From an uncultured Eubacteriales bacterium (GTDB lineage: Bacteria > Bacillota > Clostridia > Oscillospirales > Acutalibacteraceae), in contig CAKTEE010000001.1 in the NCBI GenBank assembly GCA_934546985.1, forward strand, positions 124,001 through 188,000: a stretch of 64,000 nucleotides of DNA, written 5' to 3'. A program made the translations under genes and the position numbers. The notes under the pieces are model-generated. The model saw only the letters and a program-made list of their open reading frames with translations, did no database searches and had not been told where the DNA came from. This document shows positions 1 to 8,731 of the stretch, one piece after another. Position 1 is the stretch's first letter, and the number at the start of each line of letters is the position of its first letter.

Positions 1-152
1 GACAGATTCTTTCATGCAGGTTGTATAGTGTAATTTGCAGCAGCCCAATGTATGAAATTATATATATAATATATATGGTTTCTTCATTGGCGCCGACGAG
101 AGTTTTGTCACTCGAGTACCGATGATATCATTATGTGAAGGAGGGAAGCGAA

Positions 153-623
153 GTGCCAAGAAGAGGCCAGATCGCAAAACGTGATGTTTTGCCAGATCCG
201 CTTTACAAATCAAAGTTAGTCACACGTCTGATCAACAGCGTAATGTATGACGGTAAAAAGGGTGTTGCCCAGAAGATCGTTTACGGTGCGTTTGATATTA
301 TCAGAGAAAAGACCGGCAGAGAGCCGTTGGAAGTTTTCGAGGAGTCTATGGAGCATATCATGCCGCTGCTCGAAGTAAAGGCCCGCCGTGTCGGCGGTGC
401 AACCTATCAGGTGCCGATTGAAGTCCGCCCTGAAAGAAAGCAGACCCTCGGTCTGCGCTGGCTGACAATGTTTGCCCGCAAGCGTTCTGAAAGAACCATG
501 AAGGAAAGGCTTGCAAACGAAATCCTCGATGCCATCAACGGTGTTGGCGGCGCAGCTAAAAAGCGTGAGGATACCCATAAAATGGCGGAAGCCAACAAGG
601 CTTTTGCTCATTACAGATGGTAA
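153..623 (+). CDS. rpsG: 30S ribosomal protein S7
   Basis: Primary 16S rRNA-binding protein that nucleates assembly of the 30S head and lies near the E site. The 156-residue product starts PRRGQ after the initiator and carries the family core around KLVTRLINSVMYDGKKG and the GGATYQVPIEV segment, with a full-length C-terminus ending HYRW. The GTG at 153 is chosen because an AGGAGGG ribosome binding site (139-145) sits 7 nt upstream. An upstream in-frame GTG at 135 would put that site inside the gene. It is followed by fusA and tuf in the usual str-operon order. rpsL, expected upstream, does not reach into the window. Confidence 0.97.
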   Translation: MPRRGQIAKRDVLPDPLYKSKLVTRLINSVMYDGKKGVAQKIVYGAFDIIREKTGREPLEVFEESMEHIMPLLEVKARRVGGATYQVPIEVRPERKQTLGLRWLTMFARKRSERTMKERLANEILDAINGVGGAAKKREDTHKMAEANKAFAHYRW

Positions 624-734
624 TTTTTCATCCCGCCGTATGGCGGAGATAGCGATAGAACGTGCAGCATAAGGCTGCAGGCGGCTTTGCCGGTTTATTC
701 CGGCGTATAGCTGTTCAATACTAAGGAGGACAAT
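624..734 (+). other. rpsG-fusA spacer with three consecutive short hairpins
   Basis: The 111-nt spacer holds three perfect inverted repeats in a row: CCGCC/GGCGG (633-637 and 642-646), TGCAGC/GCTGCA (663-668 and 674-679) and GCCGG/CCGGC (689-693 and 700-704). None is followed by a T-tract, so they do not look like terminators. The fusA ribosome binding site AAGGAGG comes directly after. They may be mRNA-processing, stability or autoregulatory structures; the role is inferred only. Confidence 0.5.
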
Positions 735-2813
735 ATGCCAAGACAGGTTCCGCTAGAGCTTACAAGAAATATTGGTATTATGGCTCATATTGACGCCGGT
801 AAGACTACGACCACTGAGCGTATTCTCTATTACTGCGGCGTTAACCACAAGATCGGCGAAACCCACGATGGTACGGCAACCATGGACTGGATGGCGCAGG
901 AGCAGGAAAGAGGTATTACTATTACCTCTGCTGCTACCACCGCTTTCTGGAAAAACCACCGTATTAACATTATTGATACCCCCGGACACGTTGACTTCAC
1001 TGTTGAAGTTGAACGTTCCCTGCGTGTACTGGACGGTTCCGTAACCGTTCTGTGTGCAAAGGGAGGCGTTGAACCTCAGTCTGAAACCGTATGGCGTCAG
1101 GCAGAGGAGTATAAAGTTCCGCGTATGGCGTATGTTAATAAGATGGATATCATGGGCGCTGATTTCTACCGTGTGGTTCAGATGATGAAGGACCGCCTGA
1201 AATGTAATGCTATCCCGATCCAGCTGCCTATCGGCAGTGAAGATACTTTCAAGGGCATTATTGACCTTGTGGAAATGAAAGCCTATGTTTATTATGATGA
1301 TCTCGGTAAGGATATCCGTGTTGAAGAGATTCCGGAAGATATGAAGGAACTTGCAGACAAATATCATACTGAGATGGTTGAGTGCATCGCTGAAATGGAT
1401 GATGAACTTCTCAACAAATATCTGGAAGGCGAAGAGCTGACCATTGATGAAATAAAGAAAACTATTCGTGCTGCAACAATTGCAAACCATATGGTCCCGG
1501 TAACCTGCGGTACCTCTTATCGTAATAAGGGTGTACAGAAGCTGCTGGATGCGATTGTTGATTATATGCCTGCACCGATTGATGTTCCTGCAATTAAGGG
1601 CGTTGATGCAGAAACCGGCGAAGAAGTGGAAAGGCATTCTTCTGATAATGAACCTTTCGCTGCTTTGGCGTTTAAAATTGCAACGGACCCGTTTGTAGGT
1701 AAGCTGTGCTTCTTCCGTGTTTATTCCGGTACAGTAACAGCCGGTACTCAGGTTTATAACTCCACGAAGGATAATAATGAAAGAATCGGACGTATTCTTC
1801 AGATGCATGCAAACCACAGGCAGGATATTGAAGTCTGCTATGCGGGTGATATTGCAGCTGCAGTCGGTCTTAAAAATACGACCACCGGCGATACCCTTTG
1901 TGATGAAAAGCATGCAGTTATTCTGGAATCCATGGAATTCCCAGAGCCGGTTATCCGTGTTGCGATTGAACCGAAAACAAAAGCCGGTCAGGAGAAGATG
2001 GGTATTGCGCTTGCAAAGCTGGCAGAAGAAGACCCAACCTTCAAATGCTATACAGACGAAGAAACAGGCCAGACCATTATTGCAGGTATGGGCGAACTTC
2101 ATCTGGAAATCATTGTTGACCGTCTGCTTCGTGAATTTAAGGTTGAAGCAAATGTTGGTACGCCGCAGGTTGCTTATAAAGAAACCATTACCAAAAATGC
2201 TGAGGTTGATACAAAGTATGCCCGTCAGTCCGGTGGTAAGGGTCAATATGGTCATGTAAAGATCAGAGTTGAGCCGAATCCGGGTAAGGGTTATGAATTT
2301 GTAAACGCTGTTGTCGGCGGCGCAATTCCGAAGGAATATATTCCTGCTGTTGATGCAGGTATCAAGGGCGCAATGATGTCCGGTGTCCTTGCAGGCTACC
2401 CGGTAGTTGACGTTAAAGTAACACTTTATGATGGTTCTTATCATGAGGTTGACTCCTCTGAAATGGCATTTAAGATTGCCGGTTCCATGGCTTTCAAAGA
2501 AGCTATGAGAAAAGCGGCTCCTGTCATTATGGAGCCGATTATGAAAGTTGTCGTTACTGTTCCTGAAGAATATATGGGCGATGTTATCGGCGATATCAAC
2601 TCCCGCCGCGGCATGATGCAGGGAATGGAAGCTGTTGCAGGTTCTCAGCAGATTACCGCACATGTTCCGCTTTCCGAGATGTTCGGTTATGCAACCGACA
2701 TGCGTTCCAAAACACAGGGACGCGGCCAGTATGTAATGGAGCCGCATGATTATCTGGAAGTTCCAAAGTCTATCGGCGAAAAAATTATGAGTGCCCGTGC
2801 GAAAAAAGACTAA
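735..2813 (+). CDS. fusA: Elongation factor G
   Basis: GTPase that drives ribosomal translocation and, with RRF, ribosome recycling. The 692-residue protein has the full five-domain length. G1 is AHIDAGKTT (residues 17-25), the switch I region includes RGITITSAATT, G3 is DTPGH and G4 is NKMD. Domains II-V continue through GELHLEIIVDRL to the C-terminal SKTQGRGQY segment. The start is ATG 735, preceded by AAGGAGG at 723-729. It lies between rpsG and tuf and was probably co-transcribed with them. A very long open frame on the opposite strand is a codon-bias shadow. Confidence 0.98.
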   Translation: MPRQVPLELTRNIGIMAHIDAGKTTTTERILYYCGVNHKIGETHDGTATMDWMAQEQERGITITSAATTAFWKNHRINIIDTPGHVDFTVEVERSLRVLDGSVTVLCAKGGVEPQSETVWRQAEEYKVPRMAYVNKMDIMGADFYRVVQMMKDRLKCNAIPIQLPIGSEDTFKGIIDLVEMKAYVYYDDLGKDIRVEEIPEDMKELADKYHTEMVECIAEMDDELLNKYLEGEELTIDEIKKTIRAATIANHMVPVTCGTSYRNKGVQKLLDAIVDYMPAPIDVPAIKGVDAETGEEVERHSSDNEPFAALAFKIATDPFVGKLCFFRVYSGTVTAGTQVYNSTKDNNERIGRILQMHANHRQDIEVCYAGDIAAAVGLKNTTTGDTLCDEKHAVILESMEFPEPVIRVAIEPKTKAGQEKMGIALAKLAEEDPTFKCYTDEETGQTIIAGMGELHLEIIVDRLLREFKVEANVGTPQVAYKETITKNAEVDTKYARQSGGKGQYGHVKIRVEPNPGKGYEFVNAVVGGAIPKEYIPAVDAGIKGAMMSGVLAGYPVVDVKVTLYDGSYHEVDSSEMAFKIAGSMAFKEAMRKAAPVIMEPIMKVVVTVPEEYMGDVIGDINSRRGMMQGMEAVAGSQQITAHVPLSEMFGYATDMRSKTQGRGQYVMEPHDYLEVPKSIGEKIMSARAKKD

Positions 2814-2920
2814 GCCTTTCATGAAATAATGCTTGAAATTTCCATAGGAAATTGATAGAATGATTATAAGTTTATTCCATGTGGATATTAAAATGTGAAG
2901 AAATAAAGGAGGCAATTCCA

Positions 2921-4123
2921 ATGGCAAAGGAAAAATTTGAAAGAACGAAACCGCACGTTAACATTGGTACCATTGGTCACGTTGACCATGGTAAGACCAC
3001 TCTGACTGCTGCTATTACAAAGTACCTCTCCCTGACCGGTGGTGCAAACTTTACCGATTATGCAAACATCGATAAGGCTCCGGAAGAAAGAGAACGTGGT
3101 ATTACAATTAATACCGCTCACGTTGAATATCAGACTGCTACCCGTCACTATGCACACGTTGACTGCCCCGGCCATGCTGACTATATTAAAAACATGATTA
3201 CCGGTGCTGCTCAGATGGACGGCGCTATTCTGGTTATCGCTTCTACTGATGGTCCGATGGCTCAGACAAAGGAACATTTGCTGCTTGCTCGTCAGGTTGG
3301 CGTTCCTTATATCGTAGTATTTATGAACAAAGTTGATCAGGTTGACGATCCGGAGCTCCTTGAACTCGTTGAGATGGAAATCCGTGAAACATTGTCCAGC
3401 TACGAATTCCCGGGTGACGATACCCCGATTATTAAGGGTTCTGCTCTGAAAGCACTCGAATCTGCTTCCAAGGATCCGGATGCTCCGGAATATGCTTGCA
3501 TTAAGGAATTGATGGAAGCTGTTGACTCTTATATTCCGACTCCGGACCGTAAGGCTGACCTGCCGTTCCTGATGCCTGTCGAGGACGTATTCACCATTAC
3601 CGGCCGTGGTACTGTTGCTACCGGTAGAGTTGAACGTGGACAGCTCAGAACTTCTGAAGAAGTTGAAATTATCGGTCTGACAGAAGAAAGAAAGAAAACT
3701 GTTGTTACCGGTATCGAAATGTTCCGTAAGATTCTTGATTATGCTGAGGCTGGCGATAACATCGGTGCTCTGCTCCGTGGTATTCAGCGTACAGATATCG
3801 AACGTGGTCAGGTTCTTTGTAAACCAGGTTCTATCAACCCGCATACAAAGTTCCATGGTCAGGTTTACGTTCTGACTAAGGAAGAAGGCGGCCGTCATAC
3901 TCCGTTCTTCAACAACTATCGCCCGCAGTTCTATTTCCGTACCACTGACGTAACCGGCGTTATTACTCTGCCGGAAGGCGTTGAAATGTGCATGCCTGGC
4001 GATAACGTTGAAATGGACGTTGAATTGATTACTCCAATCGCTATCGAAGAAGGTCTGCGTTTTGCTATCCGTGAAGGCGGACGTACTGTAGGTTCCGGCG
4101 TTGTTACCGGCGTTAATCAGTAA
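2921..4123 (+). CDS. tuf: Elongation factor Tu
   Basis: GTPase that delivers aminoacyl-tRNA to the ribosomal A site. The product is 400 residues, the usual length. It starts MAKEKFERTKPHVNIG and shows GHVDHGKTT (G1), DCPGHADY (G3) and NKVDQ (G4), then domains II and III ending VTGVNQ. ATG 2921 is preferred over an upstream in-frame ATG at 2879 because AAAGGAGG (2906-2912) lies just before it and the family N-terminus starts there. A small perfect inverted repeat AATTTCC/GGAAATT (2837-2853) lies in the fusA-tuf spacer. Transcription ends at the strong terminator at 4151-4187. Confidence 0.98.
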   Translation: MAKEKFERTKPHVNIGTIGHVDHGKTTLTAAITKYLSLTGGANFTDYANIDKAPEERERGITINTAHVEYQTATRHYAHVDCPGHADYIKNMITGAAQMDGAILVIASTDGPMAQTKEHLLLARQVGVPYIVVFMNKVDQVDDPELLELVEMEIRETLSSYEFPGDDTPIIKGSALKALESASKDPDAPEYACIKELMEAVDSYIPTPDRKADLPFLMPVEDVFTITGRGTVATGRVERGQLRTSEEVEIIGLTEERKKTVVTGIEMFRKILDYAEAGDNIGALLRGIQRTDIERGQVLCKPGSINPHTKFHGQVYVLTKEEGGRHTPFFNNYRPQFYFRTTDVTGVITLPEGVEMCMPGDNVEMDVELITPIAIEEGLRFAIREGGRTVGSGVVTGVNQ

Positions 4124-4150
4124 TTTTTATTATTCCTTATAGATAATTAG

Positions 4151-4190
4151 AAACAGGCAGAAAACCAATTTGGTTTTCTGCCTGTTTTGT
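4151..4190 (+). terminator. Intrinsic terminator of the rpsG-fusA-tuf operon
   Basis: A 16-bp perfect stem (4151-4166 with 4172-4187) has a 5-nt loop AATTT. It is flanked by A-rich and T-rich ends, so it could stop transcription from either side. It sits 27 nt after the tuf stop codon. Confidence 0.92.
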
Positions 4191-4601
4191 GTTACTGCTG
4201 TAAAATTATCAAGCTTATAGTTTAAGAAGTATTGTATTTATTCTATTTAACACTTGTTTATTCAGTTAATATTTAGTTGATAGTCAAATTTATCGTATTA
4301 CCTGAAATTTTTACATTGGCTCTAAAAGAGCTTGTTATCAGCTTTGAAAATTGTTGTTAATCATTTGCTATTTGCTTTACTTTATGTTTAAAGAAAGAGT
4401 TTTTACGGGTTGTTTTCTATGGACAGAACGAGTAATTTCCGTAACAACAAAAACTGCCATCTGTTTCATGGCAGTTTTAAAATAAATTTTTATACGAGGT
4501 TCTAATAACTTTGGCAGTGAAAAAGATGCTGGACTTTACTATGAGAAAAAGTAATTCTAAGATCAATTTATTTATGAGTTTCATTTTTCCAATTTATTCA
4601 A
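4191..4601. other. Gene-free spacer between tuf and the AI-2E permease
   Basis: About 400 nt of AT-rich sequence. It contains a second hairpin, AAAACTGCCAT/ATGGCAGTTTT (4450-4460 and 4468-4478), followed by TAAAATAAATTTTT, which resembles an intrinsic terminator read rightward. A shorter pairing TTACGG/CCGTAA lies just upstream (about 4407-4443). A transcript ending at 4478 would not belong to any gene seen here, so a small RNA between 4200 and 4480 is possible. A 60-codon open frame at 4511-4693 overlaps the permease on the other strand and is not supported. Confidence 0.4.
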
Positions 4602-5783
4602 TTATATATTGTCCGGATTGCCGGAAGAGGGTTCCAAAACAGGGGAGGGTTCTAATAAGGTACTGTTCTCTGAAGAAGGCGTATCGTTATTAGAAGGGTT
4701 TTTCCAAAGGTGGATTTTTCCGTTATCCTGTAATACTTTAATCATGATAATAATAATTGGCATCATCAACATTCCGAAGAAACCGAAAAGCTGCAAACCA
4801 ACATACATAGAAGTTAATGTAACAATGGGATGTAACCCTACGGAGTGACCCACAATTTTAGGCTCAATAAAGTTGCGGATGACAGTAATCAAAACATACA
4901 TGACAGCAAGTCCTAAGGCAAGATTGGAATTTCCCATAATAAATTCGTAAATTGCCCATGGGATAATTACAGTTCCCGTACCAAGAACGGGAAAAATATC
5001 AACAATACAAATGATCAGTGCAAGTACCAATGCATATGGAACTTTTAAAATACTTAAACCGATAAATAATTCTACGCAGGTAATTGTCATAATAATGACA
5101 TAGGCGCGAAGCATTTTCCAGATGGTATTGAAAAATATTTTTTTGGAATCCGTAACCAAAGCTTTATGTTTTTCTGATAACTGATTTCGAATAAAATTAA
5201 CAACTAAACGATAATCCATGGTGAGGAATAGAGTAGTAATAATGGTAATTAAAGTGGTGACTAAAACATTTGGTATTTGTTTGGCTGCATTCCATATACC
5301 GCCAAGCGGCCCGAAAAGTGATGTGATATTAAAATTAGAGAAATTAATATTTTTTAAATTTTCAAAACCGTTCATGATAGTTTGATTAACAGATTCACTT
5401 AAATTTTCAGGAAGAAAACTCAGCATACTAATAAGTTTGGATTGGATAGTATCAAGAAAAGCAGGAAAATCATTCAGGATACCACCGATATAGGAAAGCA
5501 GACCTTTAAACTGCGAAACGATTGCTGCGCCAAGTGTAGCAATCAGTGCAAATATCAAAACAAAAGTGAGTATCGTTAAGATTGCACCGACAATCTTGCG
5601 GGGAATTTTTGTATGTTTACTGATAAAGGCAAGCGGTCTTTGTAAAAGCATAGCAATAAATAAACCAACCAGAAATGGAAAAAACAGGCCCAAAGCATAT
5701 TTTAAAAACAGATAAAACAGGATGGCGATAAAACCGACAAAAATGGTGTTGATGATAAACTGTTTTCGCTTTTCAATATTCAA
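4602..5783 (-). CDS. AI-2E family transporter (PF01594-type permease)
   Basis: Integral membrane protein of 393 residues with the usual alternation of this family. An N-terminal pair of helices (residues about 10-45) is followed by a helix near 65-90, a soluble/amphipathic stretch around 95-165, and a C-terminal block of helices from about 165 to 355 including the IVGHSVGLHPIVTL segment typical of the family. The hydrophilic tail is rich in Ser, Pro and Asn. The start is TTG 5783 with an AAAGGGGA ribosome binding site upstream. Family members export autoinducer-2 or act as Na+/H+ antiporters or unknown exporters, so the substrate cannot be assigned. It is transcribed away from the homoserine cluster. 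Confidence 0.85.
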   Translation of the reverse strand: MNIEKRKQFIINTIFVGFIAILFYLFLKYALGLFFPFLVGLFIAMLLQRPLAFISKHTKIPRKIVGAILTILTFVLIFALIATLGAAIVSQFKGLLSYIGGILNDFPAFLDTIQSKLISMLSFLPENLSESVNQTIMNGFENLKNINFSNFNITSLFGPLGGIWNAAKQIPNVLVTTLITIITTLFLTMDYRLVVNFIRNQLSEKHKALVTDSKKIFFNTIWKMLRAYVIIMTITCVELFIGLSILKVPYALVLALIICIVDIFPVLGTGTVIIPWAIYEFIMGNSNLALGLAVMYVLITVIRNFIEPKIVGHSVGLHPIVTLTSMYVGLQLFGFFGMLMMPIIIIMIKVLQDNGKIHLWKNPSNNDTPSSENSTLLEPSPVLEPSSGNPDNI

Positions 5784-6098
5784 CCGAGAAATCCCCTTTC
5801 CATAAAGCTGTCAATATTTACTAATAATCTTATTCTATACCATAACCGTTCTTTTTACAATTAGAATATCGGGAAGTTAACAAAAAGTTAGTTTTTGTAT
5901 AACATGACAAAATTTTTTTTAAATTTTGAATATCTGGAGATTTTAAGAGCATTTTTATGAAAATATGATATAATTTAATAAATTAGCCTATATTCTCTGA
6001 CTTTCGCCGGATTACAGTGCTTGTTACATATGCACCGGAGTGTTAAACTTTAAAAAGTGTGTTTCAATGCAGTACAATCGTTTCTGGGTGGTGGAATT
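5784..6098. other. Divergent promoter region, AI-2E permease / ACT-hom-thrB-lysC
   Basis: AT-rich spacer of 315 nt. A consensus -10 box TATAAT is at 5969-5974 facing rightward, but no good -35 box lies at the right distance. Downstream, GTGC/GCAC with flanking CCGG repeats between 6008 and 6038 can form a bulged hairpin in the leader. No T-box, lysine riboswitch or leader peptide was recognised. Confidence 0.35.
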
Positions 6099-6542
6099 GT
6101 GGAAGAAGGGCAGATGATTTTAATAGACAGCAGTGTATTGCCGGAGGTGTTTCTCCGAACGTTAGAAGCAAAACGTCTTTTAGCATCAGGAGAAGCAAAA
6201 AATTCTTCCGAGGCGGCGCGTATGGCAGGTATTTCACGCAGTGCTTTTTATAAATATAAGGATAGTGTTTACCGTTACAGCCAGGAAATGCCCGGGCAGA
6301 TGATTACCATCGTTGCCCGCTTAAATGACCGTCCAGGCGTACTTTCCCATTTAATAACAGAATTATATCGGGTGGGTGCGAATATCCTTACAGTGAACCA
6401 GAATATTCCTGTTGACGGCATTGCGCTGGTCTCTATATCTGTAAGGATTGAAAATCTTACGATGGAACTTGATGAATTGTTCCATGCACTGCGTAAAATT
6501 GATGGAATTGAAACAATTGAACGCATATTAGGGCATTCTTAA
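6099..6542 (+). CDS. ACT domain protein, UPF0735 (PheB-like) family
   Basis: Small predicted regulatory protein of 147 residues. The N-terminal half has a helix-turn-helix-like segment (EAARMAGISRSAFYKYKDSVY) and the C-terminal half is one ACT domain starting at MITIVARLNDRPGVLS, the fold that usually binds amino acids. Family members are encoded next to homoserine dehydrogenase in many Firmicutes, and here hom begins 28 nt downstream. GTG 6099 is chosen because it gives the family N-terminal length before the LPE motif; ATG 6114 and an upstream GTG at 6057 are alternatives. The likely role is amino-acid-responsive control of the threonine branch, which is inference from fold and context. Confidence 0.8.
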   Translation: MEEGQMILIDSSVLPEVFLRTLEAKRLLASGEAKNSSEAARMAGISRSAFYKYKDSVYRYSQEMPGQMITIVARLNDRPGVLSHLITELYRVGANILTVNQNIPVDGIALVSISVRIENLTMELDELFHALRKIDGIETIERILGHS

Positions 6543-6570
6543 ACCAATAGTTCAGAAAGGGGACTTGCAG

Positions 6571-7809
6571 ATGAATATTGCAGTTATGGGATATGGTGTG
6601 GTTGGTTCCGGTGTGGTAGAAGTAGTTTATACTAATCATGAAAAATTGTTGCGTAAAACCAAGCAGGATGCAATGGAGGTTAAGTATATCCTTGACCTAA
6701 GGGAATTTCCGGACAGTCCATATGCTGACCGTTTTACCAAGGATTTCAATGTTATTTTAAATGATGATGACGTGCAGATTGTAGTTGAAACGATGGGCGG
6801 ACTGCATCCGGCGTTTGAATATGTCAGTGCTTGTTTAGCCAAGGGCAAGCATGTTGTAACCTCTAATAAGGAGTTAGTGGCGGCAAAGGGAATTGAACTG
6901 CTTCAGATTGCAAAAGAAAACCATGTGAATTTTATGTTCGAAGCCAGTGTCGGCGGCGGCATCCCAATTATCCGCCCTATCAGCCAGTGCCTTGCCGGAA
7001 ATGAAATTGATGAAATTGCGGGTATTTTGAATGGAACGACGAATTTCATCCTGACTAAAATGATTCGGGAAAAGATGGATTTTGCGCAGGCTTTAAAAAT
7101 TGCACAGGAGTTGGGGTATGCAGAACGCAACCCTGCCGCAGATGTTGAAGGGCATGATACCTGCCGGAAAATTTGTATTTTAGCATCTCTTTCTTTTGGA
7201 AAACATGTTTACCCTGAACAGGTTCATACAGAAGGCATTACAGATATTACTTTGGAAGATGTAGAATATGCCTGTGCATGGGGTGGTGCAATTAAGCTGT
7301 TGGGTTGTTCAAAAATACTGGATAACGGCAAAATATCTGCGATTGTCTGTCCTGCTTTTGTGCCTGACAGCAGTCAGCTTGCCAGTGTTGAAGATGTATT
7401 CAACGCTATTTTGGTTCGCGGTAATGTATTGGGGGACGTTGTATTTTATGGGCGCGGCGCAGGCAAATTACCAACGGCCAGCGCGGTTGTTGCAGATGTG
7501 ATTGACTGTGCAAATCATAAAAACGGCGGAAAATCACCAAGCTGGGGACCGGGTGAAGAAGGGTATGTTGTAGATTACAAAACGGTAGAGACTTCCCTTT
7601 ATGTCCGCGCTACAGCTGAGGATACGGAAGCAGTTCTTCATAAAGTAAAACAGGCGTTTGGCGATGTTCAGGAACTAACCCGCAAACATATGCCGGATCA
7701 TGAACTTGCTTTTGTAACCCCTGTTTTGCCGGAACAGGAAATCCGTCAAAAACTGGAAACAATAGAGGACTTGAATGTAATTACAACAATCCGTGTAACG
7801 GATTATTAA
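6571..7809 (+). CDS. hom: Homoserine dehydrogenase
   Basis: NAD(P)H-dependent reduction of aspartate-semialdehyde to homoserine, the branch point toward threonine and methionine. The 412-residue monofunctional enzyme has an N-terminal dinucleotide-binding GYGVVGSG motif (from residue 8), the catalytic core with ILNGTTNFILT and the KPDVEGHDT-like segment AADVEGHDT, and a C-terminal ACT domain from about residue 335 for feedback control by threonine. ATG 6571 has AGAAAGGGGA 7 nt upstream. Nine nt separate it from thrB, so the two are probably translationally linked in one operon with lysC. Confidence 0.96.
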   Translation: MNIAVMGYGVVGSGVVEVVYTNHEKLLRKTKQDAMEVKYILDLREFPDSPYADRFTKDFNVILNDDDVQIVVETMGGLHPAFEYVSACLAKGKHVVTSNKELVAAKGIELLQIAKENHVNFMFEASVGGGIPIIRPISQCLAGNEIDEIAGILNGTTNFILTKMIREKMDFAQALKIAQELGYAERNPAADVEGHDTCRKICILASLSFGKHVYPEQVHTEGITDITLEDVEYACAWGGAIKLLGCSKILDNGKISAIVCPAFVPDSSQLASVEDVFNAILVRGNVLGDVVFYGRGAGKLPTASAVVADVIDCANHKNGGKSPSWGPGEEGYVVDYKTVETSLYVRATAEDTEAVLHKVKQAFGDVQELTRKHMPDHELAFVTPVLPEQEIRQKLETIEDLNVITTIRVTDY

Positions 7810-7818
7810 GGAGCAGGT

Positions 7819-8715
7819 ATGATTCATATCCGAGTACCGGCTACCAGCGCTAATTTAGGTCCGGGGTTTGATTCTGCCGGGCTGGCGCTGCAGCTTTATA
7901 ATGATGTATATATGGAAGAATGGGACGGTGTTTCTATTACCTCATTGGACGAAACAGCAGTTCCTACAGGAGAGAATAACCTGATTTATGCTACGGCAAA
8001 GGATTTATTTCAAAGATGCGGGCGGCCTTTTTATGGGCTGAAAATTCAGCAGGAAACCCGGATTCCCATGACGCGGGGATTAGGCAGCAGCACCGCTTGT
8101 CTGGTTGCCGGTCTTGCCGGTGCAAATTGTTTAATGGGCAGTCCGTTAAGTCAGCAGGATATCGTTAACTTATCCGCTGTTTTGGAAGGGCATCCTGATA
8201 ATACAACGCCTGCGGTAGTGGGCGGTTATATTAATGCGGTGCTGGAAAACGAACGAGTATGTTATGCAAAACAAACGCCGTGCAGTACTTTGGGGTTTAC
8301 GGTTATGATTCCCCCTTTTCAAATGAAAACCAGCTTTGCACGCAGTGTGCTGCCCCGTGAAGTGACAATGGAGGATGCGGTTTATAATACGTCCCGTGCC
8401 GCACTGTTGTCATGGGCGATACCGGCAGGGAATATTGACTGTATTCGTGTTGCATTGGGAGATACCCTGCATGAGCCTTACAGAATCGGGCTGATTGAAG
8501 GCGGGGAACTTGCGAGGGCAATGGCCGCGGAGCTTGGCGCTTATGGCGTGGTTATCAGCGGTGCAGGTTCAACACTGCTTGCAGTACATGCTGCGCAGGA
8601 TTGTGAATTTGATCTGCGTATGGAGGAACAACTCATACAGGCCGGTATTACCGGATGGAAACTGCAAACCTTGCCATGTGATATGGACGGCGTTTGCGTT
8701 AACATATTAGATTAA
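7819..8715 (+). CDS. thrB: Homoserine kinase
   Basis: GHMP-superfamily kinase that phosphorylates homoserine for threonine synthase. The 298 residues include the N-terminal PATSANLGPGFD motif, the ATP-binding GLGSS loop (TRGLGSSTACLVAGL, near residue 91) and the C-terminal GAGST motif. AAGGAGCAGG precedes ATG 7819. Threonine synthase itself (thrC) is not in the window, so it must be encoded elsewhere. Downstream lysC starts after 16 nt. Confidence 0.96.
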   Translation: MIHIRVPATSANLGPGFDSAGLALQLYNDVYMEEWDGVSITSLDETAVPTGENNLIYATAKDLFQRCGRPFYGLKIQQETRIPMTRGLGSSTACLVAGLAGANCLMGSPLSQQDIVNLSAVLEGHPDNTTPAVVGGYINAVLENERVCYAKQTPCSTLGFTVMIPPFQMKTSFARSVLPREVTMEDAVYNTSRAALLSWAIPAGNIDCIRVALGDTLHEPYRIGLIEGGELARAMAAELGAYGVVISGAGSTLLAVHAAQDCEFDLRMEEQLIQAGITGWKLQTLPCDMDGVCVNILD

Positions 8716-8731
8716 TATCAGGAGGTACAGT

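Noticed and set aside
753..2927. A 724-codon open frame antisense to fusA
   Set aside because: It lies opposite highly conserved EF-G coding. Its product is a low-complexity Asn/His/Phe-rich sequence produced by codon bias of a highly expressed gene. No family motif or ribosome binding site was seen.
2888..3898. A 336-codon open frame antisense to tuf
   Set aside because: Same explanation as for fusA; EF-Tu on the plus strand is certain.
4511..4693. A 60-codon frame near the 3' end of the AI-2E permease
   Set aside because: It overlaps the permease gene on the other strand, has no ribosome binding site and no family resemblance apart from a chance CPDC.
5981..6056. Possible lysine riboswitch or T-box before the hom cluster
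   Set aside because: The leader is short and lacks the T-box TGGNACCGCG motif and lysine-riboswitch core; only a bulged hairpin is visible.
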